Shown here piece by piece: positions 22,449 through 35,088 of a stretch of DNA of 64,000 nt. The stretch is from Sophora flavescens (taxonomy: Eukaryota; Streptophyta; Magnoliopsida; Fabales; Fabaceae). Positions within the stretch are counted from its first letter, which is position 1. Each line of letters opens with the position of its first letter. The stretch lies in assembly GCA_030762895.1 (NCBI GenBank), contig CM061065.1, forward strand, positions 82,345,607-82,409,606. The letters run 5' to 3'. Both the position numbers and the translations under genes were made by a program. Under the pieces are notes generated by a model, which was not told the origin of the DNA, made no database searches, and worked only from the letters and a program-made list of their open reading frames with translations.

Positions 22449-24150
22449 TTGGAAATGGCAGGAGAAGCCAGTACAAGCAAAAACCATGCTGGAGAAGGAT
22501 CCTCAATGTCGAGACCTCCTTACTTCAATGGAGAGGATTACATCTACTGGAAAGTAAAGATGAAGTGGTTCTTACAATCCACTTCCTCTGATCTTTGGGA
22601 TCTCATTGAAGATGGCCCATATATCCCTAAAGATGACGAACGAGCTGAGATTCCTAAGGCCAACATGACCTCTAAGCAAAAGACAAAATGTCAGTCCAAT
22701 GCCAAAGCTAGATATGCAATCATGTGTGCCTTGAGCAGAGAAGAATTTGAAAACGTGCGTGCTTGTGAATATCCAAAAGAAATGTGGGATTCACTAGCCA
22801 TTGCTCATGAAGGAACCAGCAAAGTCAAAGAGACCAAAGTCAGCATGTTGGTAAGAAAGTATGAGCTGTTCAAAATGGAGGAAGGAGATCGAAGCTATTG
22901 GCCAAATGTATGGAAGATTTCAAACCATAACCAATGGATTGAAATCATTGGGAAAAGTTTACAAGACTGAGGAACATATTCAAAAGATTCTCAGAAGTCT
23001 TCCAAAACAATGGAGACCACTTGTAACTGGTGTGTCCCAAGCCAAGGACCTAACAACAATGAAGCTAGATGAGCTTATTGGCACTGTTCAGATCCATGAA
23101 CAGGAGCTGATTGAAGAAAACAATGGAAAGAAAAACAAATCCATAGCTCTTAAAGCTAACAAGAAGTCATCTAAAGGAGCAGTCTCAAAATCTCTCAAAG
23201 TAGATGAATCTTCAGAAGAATTTGAGGAATCAAATGAGGACGACTCCGATGATGAAGATGATGAACTTTCTCTTTTCACCAGAAAAATGAAAAAGTTATG
23301 GAAGAAAAGAAACCTCAGAAAGGATAAGCCCTTCAGATGCTTCAACAAAGAAAAATACAACAAAGATGGTGGATCTAATGACAGAAATGTCATTGTATGC
23401 TATGAATGCAAAAAGCCCGTTCACATCAAAGCAGAAAGTCCTCAACTCAAGAAACAAACTCCCACAAAGTTATTCAACAAAACGAAGAAAAGAATGATGG
23501 CTACTTGGGAAGATCTTGATTGAAGTTCCATTGAAAGTGAAGGAGATGAGCTTGAAGTAAATCTCTGTCTTATGGCAGATACTGATTCTGATTTAGAAAC
23601 TGAGGTACATTCTGAACTTGAGAAATTGAATGATGCCTATGATGAACTGTTGGAAGAATCAAACTATATGTCTAAAGCTTTCAAATCCCTCAAGAGACAG
23701 TATGTTAAACTCTCAAATGAGTATACACAGAAATCTCAAGAGTGTGAGAAGATAGCTGAAGAAAGTAGTAGGCTTAAGACTGAAAAGTCAAGAGCTGAGA
23801 TCTTAGTTGAAAATTTACCTTCTGAAGAAGTAATTAAACTTCACCTAAGATCTTGCCAAAATTGTTAATGGTAGAGATAATCTGACTAAACTTTTGGGAA
23901 GTCATAGGTACTCTTTTAACAAAGAAAGCATAGGTTATTCTAGTAAAGAACATCATAAAGAATCAACAAATCAAAAATAACTGTCAAATCTATGTCAGTT
24001 GGCTCAATTAAATCTATATGCACATACTGTGGAAAAGCTGGACATATCACGTCTAAGTGTATCCACAAAAAGAGAAAGAAGTCTTCACAGACCCCTTATA
24101 CTAACAGAAAAGGACCCAAGAAAATATGGGTACCTAAGTCCATGATCATT
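22449..24150 (+). pseudogene. SIRE-like gag (capsid/nucleocapsid), frameshifted
   Basis: Starts at ATG 22449 (MAGEASTSK). The gag domain shows PPYFNGEDYIYWKVKMKWFL, MWDSLAIAHEGTSKVKETK and, after a frameshift near 22880-22960, LRSLPKQWRPLVTGVSQAKDL. An acidic linker follows. A first zinc knuckle is degenerate (CYECKKPVHIKAES). After a TGA at 23521 the same frame runs on as a coiled coil (about 23600-23860). A second, intact CCHC knuckle, CTYCGKAGHITSKC, lies at about 24018-24060. Two knuckle regions and a long gag fit Sireviruses. At least two more frame changes precede the protease. Confidence 0.85.
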
Positions 24151-27100
24151 CCTGTTGCAGACTTACTTAACAGGACAAAAGAAACGCCTGTCATGGTACC
24201 TGGACAGTGGATGCTCGTGACACATGACAACAGAAAGGTCTATGTTCCTAGACCTCCAACCTAATAAAGGTGGACATGTAACTTTTGGTGATAACCAGAA
24301 AGGAAAAGTTGTTGGTGTAGGTAAAATTGGTGGTAAACCTCCCTTGCCTATTATCTGTGATGTTTTATAAGTGAAAGGGTTAAAACGTAATCTGCTTAGC
24401 ATAAGTCAATTGTGTGATAGTGGATTTTCTGTATCTTTTTCTAAGGTTGCATGCATAGTCAATGACAATAGTGGAAATACTCTCTTTTCTGCTAAAAGGT
24501 AAAACAATCTGTATAAGATTGACCTGTCTGAACTTTCAGATCAAAATGTAACATGCTTTATGTCTAAAGAGGATGAAAAGTTCATATGGCATAAAAAACT
24601 AGGACATGTTAGTATGAAACAAATTTATAAATTGAAAAATCATAACCTTGTGAGAGGATTGCCTAATATTTCTTTTTAGAAAGATGTTTTGTGTGATGCA
24701 TGTCAGAGAGGTAAACAAGTAAAATCAAGTTTCAAATCTAAAAAGGAAGTCACCTCCTCTAGACCTTTGCAACTATTACATATGGATCTGTTTGGACCCG
24801 TCATTATATCTAGACTAGGTGGAAAGAAATATGGTTTTGTCATAATTGATGACTATTCTATATTTACATGGGTACTCTTCTTAACCCAAAATGATGAGTC
24901 TTATAAGGCCTTTACAGTATTCAGTAAGAGAGTACAAAATGAGCAAGGTTTTTGTATTTTTGCTATTAGAAGTGATCAAGGAGGAGAATTTGAAAATGAG
25001 TTGTTCAAACTGATCTGTGAGGAAAATGGTATTTCTCACAATTTCTCTGCACCCAGAACTCCACAACAAAATGGAGTGGTTGAGAGAAAGAACATATCTC
25101 TTCAAGAAATGGGAAGAACAATGCTTAATGATAATAATGTACTTCTGGGCAGAAGCCATTAACACTACTTGTTATGTACAAAACAGAATACTGATCAGAC
25201 CTATCCTAAATAAGACTCCTTATGAATTGTGTAAAGGTAGAAAACCCAACATACCATACTTTCATGCATTTGGATGTGGATGTTCTATTCTTAATACAAA
25301 AGATCATCTTGGAAAATTTGACTCAAAAGTCGATAAAGGCATATTTATTGGATATTCTGAAATGTCTAAAGCTTTCAGAATCTATAATTCTAGAACCTCT
25401 ATGGTAGAAGAATCAATTCATGTAAAGTTTAATGATGGTTTGAAGACTGATAGAGAACTATCAGATTTAGAGGATGATGTTGCAGGTATTGAACTTAATC
25501 CTGTAGTAGAAGAATCTTCAAACAAGTTAAAAGTAGACATGTCTGAAAATCAGATAAGTGTTGACACGTCTGAAACCCAGAATTTGAAGAAGTATTGGAA
25601 ATTCAAGACCTATCATCCAGAAGATCTTATCATTAGAACTCCATCTCAAGGAGCTAGAACTAGATCTACTTTGAAAGAAATCAACACCATGGCATTCATA
25701 TCAGATTTGGAACCTAAAAAGATTGAAGAAGCTTTACGAGATGAAAGTTGAATTCTAGCCATGCAAGAAGAACTAAATCAATTCAAGAGAAATGATGTTT
25801 GGACTCCAGTTTCTGAACCCAAAGAGAAATCTGTTATTGGAACCAGATAGCTATTTATAAACAACCTGGATGAAGATGGAAAAGTGGTAAGAAACAAAGC
25901 AAGATTTGTAGCTCAAGGTTATAATCAACAAGAAGGTATTGATTTTATGGAAACTTTTGCACCTGTAGCTAGATTAGAAGCAATTAGAATTCTCATGTCA
26001 TATGTTGTTCAGCATGATATAACTCTTTATCAAATGGATGTTAAAAGTGCATTTCTAAATGGAATAATTGAGGAAGAAATGTATGTAAATCAACCTCCTG
26101 GTTTTGAGGACTCTGAAAATCCTCACCTTGTCTATAAGGTTAAGAAAGCTCTATATGGCCTCAAACAAGCTCCAAGAGCTTGGTATGATAGGCTAAGCAC
26201 ATATCTAATGGAAAATAATTTCATCAGAGGAAAAGTAGACACTACACTTTTCAAGAAATGCTCAAATAAAGACTTCATAGTAGTACAAATTTATGTTGAT
26301 GATATTATATTTGGTGCTACTAATGAAAAGCTCTGCAAAGAGTTCTGAGTTGATGCAGAATGAATTTGAAATGAGCATGATGGGAGATCTGAAGTTCTTC
26401 CTTGGTCTTCAAATAAAATAGACAAGTGATGGAATACATATTCATCAACAGAAGTTCACCAAGGAACTTCTGAAAAAGTACAAAATGGAAAACTCAAAAC
26501 CTATGAGTACACCTATGCATCCATCAATTGTTCTGAACAAGGATGAGGAAGGTAAAAAGGTAGATCAAACTGTCTACCAAGGTATGATTGGATCTCTTCT
26601 ATACTTAACTGCTAGCAGACCTGATATTCAATTCAGTGTTTGTCTTTGTGCAAGATTTCAATCAGACCCCAAAGAATCTCATCATAAGGTTGTTAAAAGA
26701 ATTTTTAGATATTTAATTGGAACCACTAACCTTGGTCTGTTATATAAGAAATCTGGAGATTTTAGGTCAACTGGATTCTGTGATGCTGATTTTGCTGGAG
26801 ATAGAGTTGACAGAAAAAGCACCAGTGGAGGATGTCACTTCATTGGAGCAAATATGATCTCCTGGTCAAGCAAAAGCTAAATATATATCTGCAGCCAGTT
26901 GTTGTTCACAACTGCTTTGGGTAAAAAACCAACTTGAATATTATTCAATGTTTGAGCATAATATACCTATTTGGTGTGCTAATACTAGTGTTATTAATCT
27001 GTCTAAGAATCCCATACAGCATTCTAGAGCAAAGCATATAGAAATAAAGCATCACTTTATTAGAGATTATCTTCAAAATGGTGTTTTTGAAATTAAGTTT

Positions 27101-27205
27101 GTAAACACTGAATATCAGTGGGCAGACATCTTTACAAAACCCTTAAGTGAAGATAGATTCGTTTTTATTAGAAAGAATCTTAATATGCATAATGTGTTTG
27201 AATGA
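24150..27205 (+). pseudogene. SIRE-like pol: protease, integrase, reverse transcriptase, RNase H (broken)
   Basis: The protease active site WYLDSGCS starts at 24194 and is followed by a TGA at 24218. The integrase zinc region (HKKLGH ... CDACQRGK) is at about 24590-24720. The integrase core has HMDLFGP, RSDQGGEF and VVERKN (D-D-E), 24780-25095. The reverse transcriptase begins near 25790, with WxxA-type motifs, FAPVARLEAIRIL, QMDVKSAFLNG and the catalytic YVDDIIFG at about 26290-26315. The RNase H lies at 26560-27205 (SRPDIQFSV, CDADFAGD, then ADIFTKPL). Lesions include TGA near 25750, TAG near 25848, TGA near 26347 and a frameshift near 26880. The order integrase before reverse transcriptase is diagnostic of Ty1/copia. 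Not functional as it stands. Confidence 0.92.
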
Positions 27206-27599
27206 GTGTTTGCTGATATGTCTGAAAATTTTACTTGTCTAAATTTTATATCTGCTTGATTCGTCTATTTTAAGCTAAGCGTCTGATGATGTGGCTAAAA
27301 GCACTCAGTGCTAAACCCTGACTGAGACACGTGTACATTACATTTTTCCCTCCTTTTTCTGAAAAACGTTTCATTTGATTAACAACTGTCTTTTCAAAAT
27401 TTATTGTTGTTTATAGGAATAATCTCTCTCCTCGTTCCCAACGCAAAAAACACTCAAGTGTTTTAACAAAAGGAATTCATGTCTTTTCAAAACTACCCAC
27501 TCAAAATCTCTTGCTCACAATCTCTCTCTGAACTCTCTTCGTCTTCGTTCCTTCGAAACCTTTCTTTTCCAAACCCTAAAAATCTTCTCCTCTGAAACA
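27206..27599 (+). other. spacer between pol and env-like ORF
   Basis: Non-coding. It carries further copies of the CGTCTG motif seen in the LTR (27220-27310) and a CT-rich leader directly before the ATG at 27600. Confidence 0.6.
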
Positions 27600-30208
27600 A
27601 TGGCATCCAAAAGTTTTCTTGAAGAAGTTGCTGAAAGATCCGGACTTTCTTTAACAGAACTAAAGAAAGTGCACCCTGGAAGGGCCCCTAACTTCGCTGT
27701 GTTGAAGAACAAAGGATTAGATGTTAAGCCAGAAATTGTGTATGCTGGGTGGCTACCATTCTACCAAATTATGGAAGATGTCTATCCTTCCTTGGTTAGG
27801 GACTTCTGGAAAAACTCTAAAGTCACCAAGGACAGCACAACCATCATGATCTCTGGAGATGTTGATGAAGACCGTGTCTTCATTACCCATGAGTCACTCG
27901 CTGAAGTGACTAACTGCCCTAGAGAAGGGGCCAGATACGACAAAAAATGGGTGAAAAATAAAGGTGGGGAAGCGTTTGTAAATCTCATACTGTATGGAGT
28001 TCCCGAGCCAAAGGACTTTGATTCAAAGTTCCTAACTCCTAAGGCAAGATTTCTTCATGTTCTTTAGTTTAACTATGTGGTACCTAAAACTGGCTCTAGG
28101 GATCATGTGAGTAAGATAGAAAAATTTGTTATCTACCACTTAGTCCAAAGAATCAAAATAGATATCATAGATTTAATTTTTGGACACATGCTGAAAACTG
28201 TTAAAGGGAAGTGCAAAGGTGGATATCCCTATGGCATACTTATGACAAGAATCTTCAGGGCCAACTCTTTGAACAACATGTCACAAGCCTTCCATGCTGA
28301 TCTCTGCACAGAGATAAATTCAAAGACCTTGTCTTTGATGAAAATACATCTTCAACCTATAGTAGTGGAACCTTCTATTATTGAAGCATCAACATCTGCT
28401 GCCCCTGCTAATGATGGACTGAGCATTCCAGTGGTTAAGCCTGAAACATTTGAGGAGCCTGTTGAAGAAGAAATGCCTCAGCTTCAAAGGAAAAGAAGAA
28501 GAATTGCCGAGCCATCTGCTCAAGCCTCTGCCGAACCTGTTGCTTCTGTCCCAATTGGACCAAGCATAATAAAAGTCTTTAAGAGAAAAAGAGTTGCACA
28601 AACTGAGGGGGGGTCTCAACCAGAAGAGACAGTGATCCCTAAGAAAAAGAGGACCGTTGTGACAAGAAGAAAATTGGTATTACCTTCTACTTCATCACCA
28701 TCACCCTCACCTAAAAAAGAATCCTCCTTTCAACCTCAACAAACAACCACAACAACCTCCATTCCACAACCATCATCACCATTTCCACTATCTCCACAGA
28801 CAGCACCAACACCACCACTACACACAGTACCATCACCACTACCAAAACAAAAAACTCCCACTCCACCTGCTTCACCAAAAATTCCAACTCCTCCACATAC
28901 ATCACCCATTAGACAACCAACATTTCTTCTATCATCACCTGTCCATGAACCCTTACCTTCATTCATCATTCCTGAATGAGAAACAATTGAAACTCAAATT
29001 TATGACTCTAATCCTACCCTCTCAGACACACACATGTCTGAAACTCATTCATCCAAACATTCCACATCACAAGCATCTCACTTCTCTAATATTCTTCTTA
29101 GTGAAGATATCAATGACTTAGCATATTTTGACAATCCCACTCCTACTCCACCTTCACTCACAACCCAAATTGCTGACTGGATCAAAAATCAGAACCAAGT
29201 CCCTTTGAGGATAATCTTTCCAGATTTATTCTCTGAAACAAGACACAACCCACTCCCTTTAGCCACCTTACCTCCATACCACCTCTCATCCAGAGCCACT
29301 CCTTTCTCTATCACAGATGAGTCTTGCTCAAATTTTCTCAGTAGCAAAGACTTGGATGTCATTGCTTTACTTGAAGCTGAAAGGCAGCTTGTTAAGCTTG
29401 CCAGAAAACAAAAGCCAGTAAATAAATGGCTCTTCAATCCTCACATTTTCATGAGAGACCCTCTACTGAGCTCAAAGTGATGCCAGACTCAATGACCATG
29501 AAGGGAAAGCAAAAAATCATTAATTTTCCTGGAGAACAACAATTTTGTCTGATCAAGCTCAAAGACAACAAATGCAAATTCAGACTGAGGCTGTTCACTA
29601 CTGAGACTCATCACAAGTTTTTAAAGGTCAGAGACATCTATTGGAGATATGGCTCTAACTCTGGAATGTCTGAAGAAGAGAAGAAAACCATTCCAATCAG
29701 AGGTAGACAAACCTATGCTCTCTATCACTTTTCACCCTTCATCTATACCTTACCTCCCTTCTTGATGGTTTTTCCCTTCTTTCTTCTGAACTTTCCTGAA
29801 TCTACTCCTGTTAATCATATCAATCTCATTACGAGATCTTATGAATTCCTCCTTTCAGTTTTAGACTCACCTCTTCATCATGAGCTTTTTCATGCTTTTT
29901 TAGAAGAGTTTTACCCCAAAAATGACTTTGTCACCACTCTTTCAACAAATGTCTTTATTGACCCTCATCCTGAGGACCACATTTCTGTTGAAGACTTACC
30001 TCCTACCCCTCCTCCTAGTCCACCTCGTTCTTCTGCTTTTGCAACTACACTGGCCACATCTGATTCCACTGCTCCAGTAGTTGCTTATGACGCTGCTGCT
30101 CATCAAAGGTTGGATGAAATGGCATCAACCCTACAGACTGTCATTCAGAGAAAAAATGAAGCCATTTCCCAACAAAATGCATTTCAATCCCAGATGCTAG
30201 CTCAATAA
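27600..30208 (+). pseudogene. SIRE env-like ORF, two stops and one frameshift
   Basis: The frames 27600-28067, 28077-28979 and 29034-29480 are one reading frame interrupted by TAG at 28065 and TGA at 28977. A shift near 29430-29480 leads into 29426-30208, giving about 870 codons in all. The first part is a globular domain (FLEEVAERSGLSLTELKKVHPG). The middle (about 28400-28970) is basic, then strongly Pro/Ser/Thr-rich. The end has a hydrophobic stretch (FIYTLPPFLMVFPFFLLNF, near 29740-29800) and a C-terminal coiled coil (RLDEMASTLQTVIQRKN). Position and layout match the envelope-like ORF of SIRE1-type elements. Its function in plants is not established. Confidence 0.8.
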
Positions 30209-30678
30209 GAAGCAATGCAGAGAATGATGGAAGCTTTCTTTAAAAGTCAAGGAGGACCTAGCTCTTAGCATTTAGGACTTAGTCTTTCTAAGTCATGCAA
30301 TGTACTGGTCTGTGATGTTCAACAATTGTACTTATATTTGATTATATGAAATGAATTGAAATTTTACTATACCTTTTGGCTTTCTGTTTCAATCTCTTTG
30401 CCCTTCTTTACTTTTTGATTGATGCCAAAAGGGGGAGGAAAATATTGAGAAATTGAAAATATAGAGATATAGAGAAATTATAGCTGTCTTTGTCCAATCT
30501 ATATGTATTCTAAAAAGTTTAATTTATTCTCTGATATAGTCTGCTCTGGTATCTGCTTTTATCTAATGAACAACTTTAGGGGGAGCATTAAAAATTATAT
30601 CTTCTAAAATTTCTCTTATTGCTTTTTGATGTTCAATAAAATCAGAAAAATTATTTGTCATCATCAAAAGGGGGAGAA
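30209..30678 (+). promoter_or_regulatory. multiplied polypurine tracts before the SIRE 3' LTR
   Basis: Three tracts of similar sequence occur: CCAAAAGGGGGAGGAAAA (about 30425), TTTAGGGGGAGC (about 30577) and CAAAAGGGGGAGAA ending at 30678, right before the LTR. Repeated polypurine tracts are a described trait of Sireviruses. Only the last is placed to prime the 3' LTR. Confidence 0.75.
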
Positions 30679-32217
30679 TGTTGAGACCTCATAAGTCTGA
30701 AATACATTCAATGTGTAAATTCTCTAAGTTTTGATGATTCCAAATAGATTAAGTATGATAATATTGAACCATATGAAATTACTGACAAATCTGATAAGTG
30801 TGCAGGAAAATAGACTTAAAGGCAACTCGTCTGGTTTTTTACTCGTATGCTTTTTGGTCAAGCTCAGTTTTTAGACTTGTATGAAAATCACTCGTCTGAT
30901 ATTTAGTCAAATACCAAGGCTACACCAAGTCAAGATCTGAACATGCTTGATGATGTGGCAAGACTCAGTGGATCACCCGTCTGACTTTGGAATACACTAG
31001 CACCAGTCTAGTTTTTGAACTGCTTGAGAACTTGTCTGATTTCTGATTGCCTCTCACTCGTCTAATTTTCTCAACTCTGCTATGATGTCAGAAATGAATT
31101 CCAAGTCATCTTATTCAAATTAAATGCCTTCCTTAAGGATCTCGAAGACCTCTAGACAATAGCTCAAAGGACAAAGGTTAAAAAACGTTGTTTCAAGGTT
31201 TTAAGGAATAAACACGCAACCCCTGTACCACTGCAGTAACCTTTTAGATGGTTTTAGTACAAAGTAAAATTTCTTTTTGGAAAGTGAACTGACTGTTGCA
31301 CTGAAAAAAGGAAAGCTCTCTGCTGCAAGAATAAGAAGCCCGCTGCTGCATACTCTGATAACAACAGCTGATTCCGAATAAAGTGTACCCTTGGACAACC
31401 TTGTCAAAGCTCAATGTTCCCAAGCATTTAATGTTTATATAGAACGTCTCTTTGACATTAATGGTGTCTCAAAAGCTCAAATCAAAAGAACACATTTTCT
31501 GAAGCTGTCTCTAAACGGATCTCTTGCTTGAAGCATTTAAATAGATCAAACAATGAAGATGAAGACAAGAAGTTGAATATCATTAAGAACACTGCGCGGA
31601 AGCATTTAATCTCTTCAATTAACTTCTTCATTCTTTCAGTGAATATACTTTCAATCATTTGATATTAATTCGCAGTCTTTCATACCTCATATTTATTTCA
31701 CTCTGAGTGTGATATGAAAGATTTGCAAGTTGTATTAATTAAACAAAACCTTTATATTCTTTACTGAGTTCAGCCTGAAGAGGCTAGGTGAGCAAAGAAT
31801 ACTTGTTTGAGTGTTGAGCCTGAAGAGGCTAGGTGTGCAAAGAATACGTGTACTGTAAATTACTCAGTTATAGTAGAAACTTGGTGCTGCCAAGAAACTA
31901 GACGTAGCCCTGTGGATTTTGGGGTGAACCAGTACAAATCTCTTGAGTGATATCTCTCTTCCATTATCCCTTTGTTTTTTTTAAGTATCTTTTGTTTTTA
32001 ATTTTTTAACCTAGGGAGTTAAGCTGCAAATACCAATCCTTGTTTTACCTTTCTGTGTCTGCCCGTGTGCCTTGTTTGAATATTAGACGATTCACTCGTC
32101 TGATTTTCTCTTATCTAAGTACAACTTGTTGTTCCTACGAAAATCCTTTTTAAAGTAACCGAAAAAGTTGGTAAACACAATTCAACCCCTCTTCTTGTGT
32201 TAACTTTGGTTATTTCA
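30679..32217 (+). repeat. 3' LTR of the SIRE-like element
   Basis: Begins TGTTGAGACCTCATAAG and ends GGTTATTTCA. It is very close to 20856-22391, with scattered transitions. Followed by the duplication AGGTC. Confidence 0.95.
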
Positions 32218-35088
32218 AGGTCTAACAAAAATAAAACCAACATAGGAGGTCCCATTTGGCTTCTCTAATAGTAGTTGAATCCTGTTTTGGAACGTGACTG
32301 TCCAATAGACCTCCTGCAGATCTATCAGTCGACACATATGGTTCTTATTTATGCTATATTTCTGTCGAGTCTCTGTCAAAAGATGATACTGCCAACTTCA
32401 AATTTTTCTTCAAAAATTTCCATTCCCCTTCAGCCAAGTGTTTGGGGATTAATTTTGCCATTTTTATCGATCGAAAGTATGGTCCAAAATGGTTCACAAA
32501 CCTCGGTACCACTGTCACCAAATCCAATCAATCAATCTAGGCCAATTTCCTTTGTCAGAGCTATCTTTGTCGATGCTCCCGGCATCAAAACTAACCGAAT
32601 TTACTTACATCTTCCAATACCACTGCTTGTTAGCTTGGTTTTTGTCAGTCCATTCCTCCCCCATATTCCCTAAATCCGGAAGAACATTTCATCAATGCCA
32701 AGGCCCCCAAATATAAGGATGTTGTGGCTCAAAATGAGGAAGATAAGGCCCGCTGGACCTTTCTACAGCTCGTACCATTCTCCATTTTCCCCGGAGCTAC
32801 TCAAAGCTTTCTTGACTGGTGTAATGAATATTATTCTAAATGTCATCCAAGTCTAAAGGTTTGCTTGAGTCGTATTGAAGACTCCGTCGATAATGGTGAT
32901 GATTCTTCTGTACAGGAACATGATCCATCAACCAAAACTCTAGGTGAACTTCGGAAAGAAATTTGTGGTTTTGAGAAATTTTACAAAATCAAGTGGAATC
33001 TTATGAGACCACGAGACATAGTTCGTCATGTCAACGATGTCTTGGCCGAAGCCAAAAGAAGGCATGATCAGATGGAGTTTTCTAGGCTTGCAAAACATTG
33101 GAAGATCCCTAATATGACTTTGGAATATTTTGACAGCCTCAAGGCTCATTTTCATGATCCTGCACCTATTCCTTGTACCCCTTTTGGTTTGGCTGATGCA
33201 CATCCAGGGAAACCGACGAAAGCTGGTAACTTCAAATTTTTAGATACGTGAGTGCTTATTTTGATCCTTTTGAATAACCAAATCCAGTTGCCTTTGGTCG
33301 TCGATTTCTCCAACTTGACGAATTTTTTGTGCTCATTTCCAGGATTCTAACTTATAATCCATGTACTTATCATCTGATAAACATATGCCTTTCTCTCTTC
33401 TTTACTGACAAACAACTTATCTATTTCTTCATAGATAGCTTTACCTCTGACTAACCCTCTTCCTGGCAAGTCTAAAACTGATTTAGCAGCAGAAGAAGAG
33501 GAAATTGATGATGATGACGATGATGAAGATATGATTCCTGTGAAGGAGGTTAAACCTTCTAAAAAGGGATCTCGCTTGACAAAACCTTCAGCCCCAAAGG
33601 CTCAAACAGCTAAGGGCACAACAAAAAGAAAAGAAAAAGCCCCTGCCTCTGGTTCTCCTGCCAAGAGATTGAGATCAGTCAAAAGCTATTTTATCTCAGT
33701 AGATTCTGACACTGCCCAGGTTATTTTTTTAGCATTCGTACTTTAATTTCCATGCAACCCTTAAGAATAACTCTTTTTATTCCTTTTATCAGTAAACTAC
33801 TACATCCAAACCACAAGACATTATTGCTGGTTCATCCAACACTTCTCCTTATGACCAATCAAAGGTATAATCTCAACACTGTGATTTGGTTCATCTGACT
33901 ACATTCTTGTTCCTTAACTCTCTTGCTTTTGACAATGTAAGAATAGTCGCATGCTAATTCAAATGGCGAAGAAATCAACTGTGGATGTCGACCTGGTGTC
34001 TTCTGATTACTTTAATTACTCTTTTTCTTATTTCTATATCCCTCATTTTCCTATATGAGGAAAAAGCTCTTCAAGTTGAAGATTCAACGGCTAACCAAGA
34101 AACTGTCAATGAGCCTGTCGAAACCATTAATCAACCCAACCCTGAGGTACAAGTTAGTTCATCTATTTTCTTTTATTTATTTATCTCAACTTTCATTTAT
34201 TTATTTTCTTACCCTTTTGCTGGCTGAAGAAAATCTAGAAAGCATGGCTACTAAGGCTGAGGTTTTGGAAGAAAATGCCCCAATCCCTGAGTCTAATCAG
34301 GAAGTGCCCCCCCAGTCCTCTACAGCACACGGTAGCTGTTCCAACTTCAACTCCCATGGTTGACAAACCAGTTGAAGTGACCAGCATGATTGAGATTCCA
34401 GATGAGGATACCGACATGGAAGATTTGCTTGCCGAATCAATCCAGACTGAGAAATCTCCTGAACTTAAGCCAATTATTCACTTCAACACTTGGATCAATA
34501 TGATAGCGGAGGTTAGTCGAAAATGCTCAACATATTTGACAAATTCCTCGACAACCCAGCATGATTCTAGTGACTCTCGAGTCGTCAACCTAATGCATGA
34601 ACTGAAAGTCCTCCTTGACAACTCTTTTAGCACTCTCTGCTCTGATATCAGCATTCAACAAGAGCTGTCAAGGCTAATCAAGGAAATTACCCCTCTTCAC
34701 TCCAATCTTCCGATCGCCAGCCATACTCACTTCATCTCAATTTACCAATTCTAGGAACGGCTTTCTGGCAAGCTGGAAAGGATGACTCTATCATCCTTTC
34801 TTTTGAAGAGGAGGAAAAAGCTAAAGATAAGCTTTTAGTAATGTTCCAACATCTCGAGGCTGCCAAAAAGAAGGAGCTAGAGCTTATTTTGACAGGAGGT
34901 CATACTAAAAAGGCTCTCTTGGAATATTGAAAGAGGTTGATGGCAGAGATTGAGCTGACTGATATGAAGTGTGCCAAGTTCGACAAGGCTTTAGATAAGA
35001 GTAAGGAGAAGGTTAAGGCCATTTATGATGAATATGTGGAGCTTGGAAAACAAGCTGAGACCGTGGTCAGCAAGCTTCACACATTATA
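32218..35088 (+). pseudogene. antisense plant-mobile-domain gene of the Tat element, 3' part
   Basis: Continues the gene cut at 20855. Right after the SIRE element comes the PMD signature IGGPIWLL (about 32240), followed by stops. Later blocks include ARWTFLQLVPFSIFPGATQSF at about 32750 and DIVRHVNDVLAEAKRRHDQ. Open frame 32724-33251 ends at a GT donor. Probable exons follow at about 33436-33720, around 34080-34150, and 34230 onward, separated by T-rich GT-AG introns. They encode an acidic/basic linker (DDDDDDEDMIPVKEV, KAQTAKGTTKRKEKA) and, from about 34750 to 35085, a Lys/Glu-rich coiled coil. The presence of introns shows it was transcribed from the strand opposite to the retroelement RNA. 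Several stops mark it as decayed. Confidence 0.78.

Larger units (their letters stand above)
20856..32217 (+). mobile_element. SIRE/Sirevirus-like Ty1/copia retrotransposon with env-like ORF (11.4 kb)
   Basis: LTRs of 1.5 kb (20856-22391 and 30679-32217) are flanked by the perfect 5-bp duplication AGGTC. Interior order: methionine-tRNA primer site, gag, protease, integrase, reverse transcriptase, RNase H, then a long extra ORF (27600-30208), then several purine tracts. Integrase before reverse transcriptase defines Ty1/copia. The extra ORF after pol, the large size and the multiplied purine tracts define the SIRE/Maximus (Sirevirus) lineage. All coding parts carry stops or frameshifts, while the LTRs remain very similar, so insertion is fairly recent. 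Confidence 0.93.

Noticed and set aside
28389..28969. Minus-strand frames opposite the env-like ORF
   Set aside because: Gly/Val-rich complements of the Pro/Thr-rich coding stretch.
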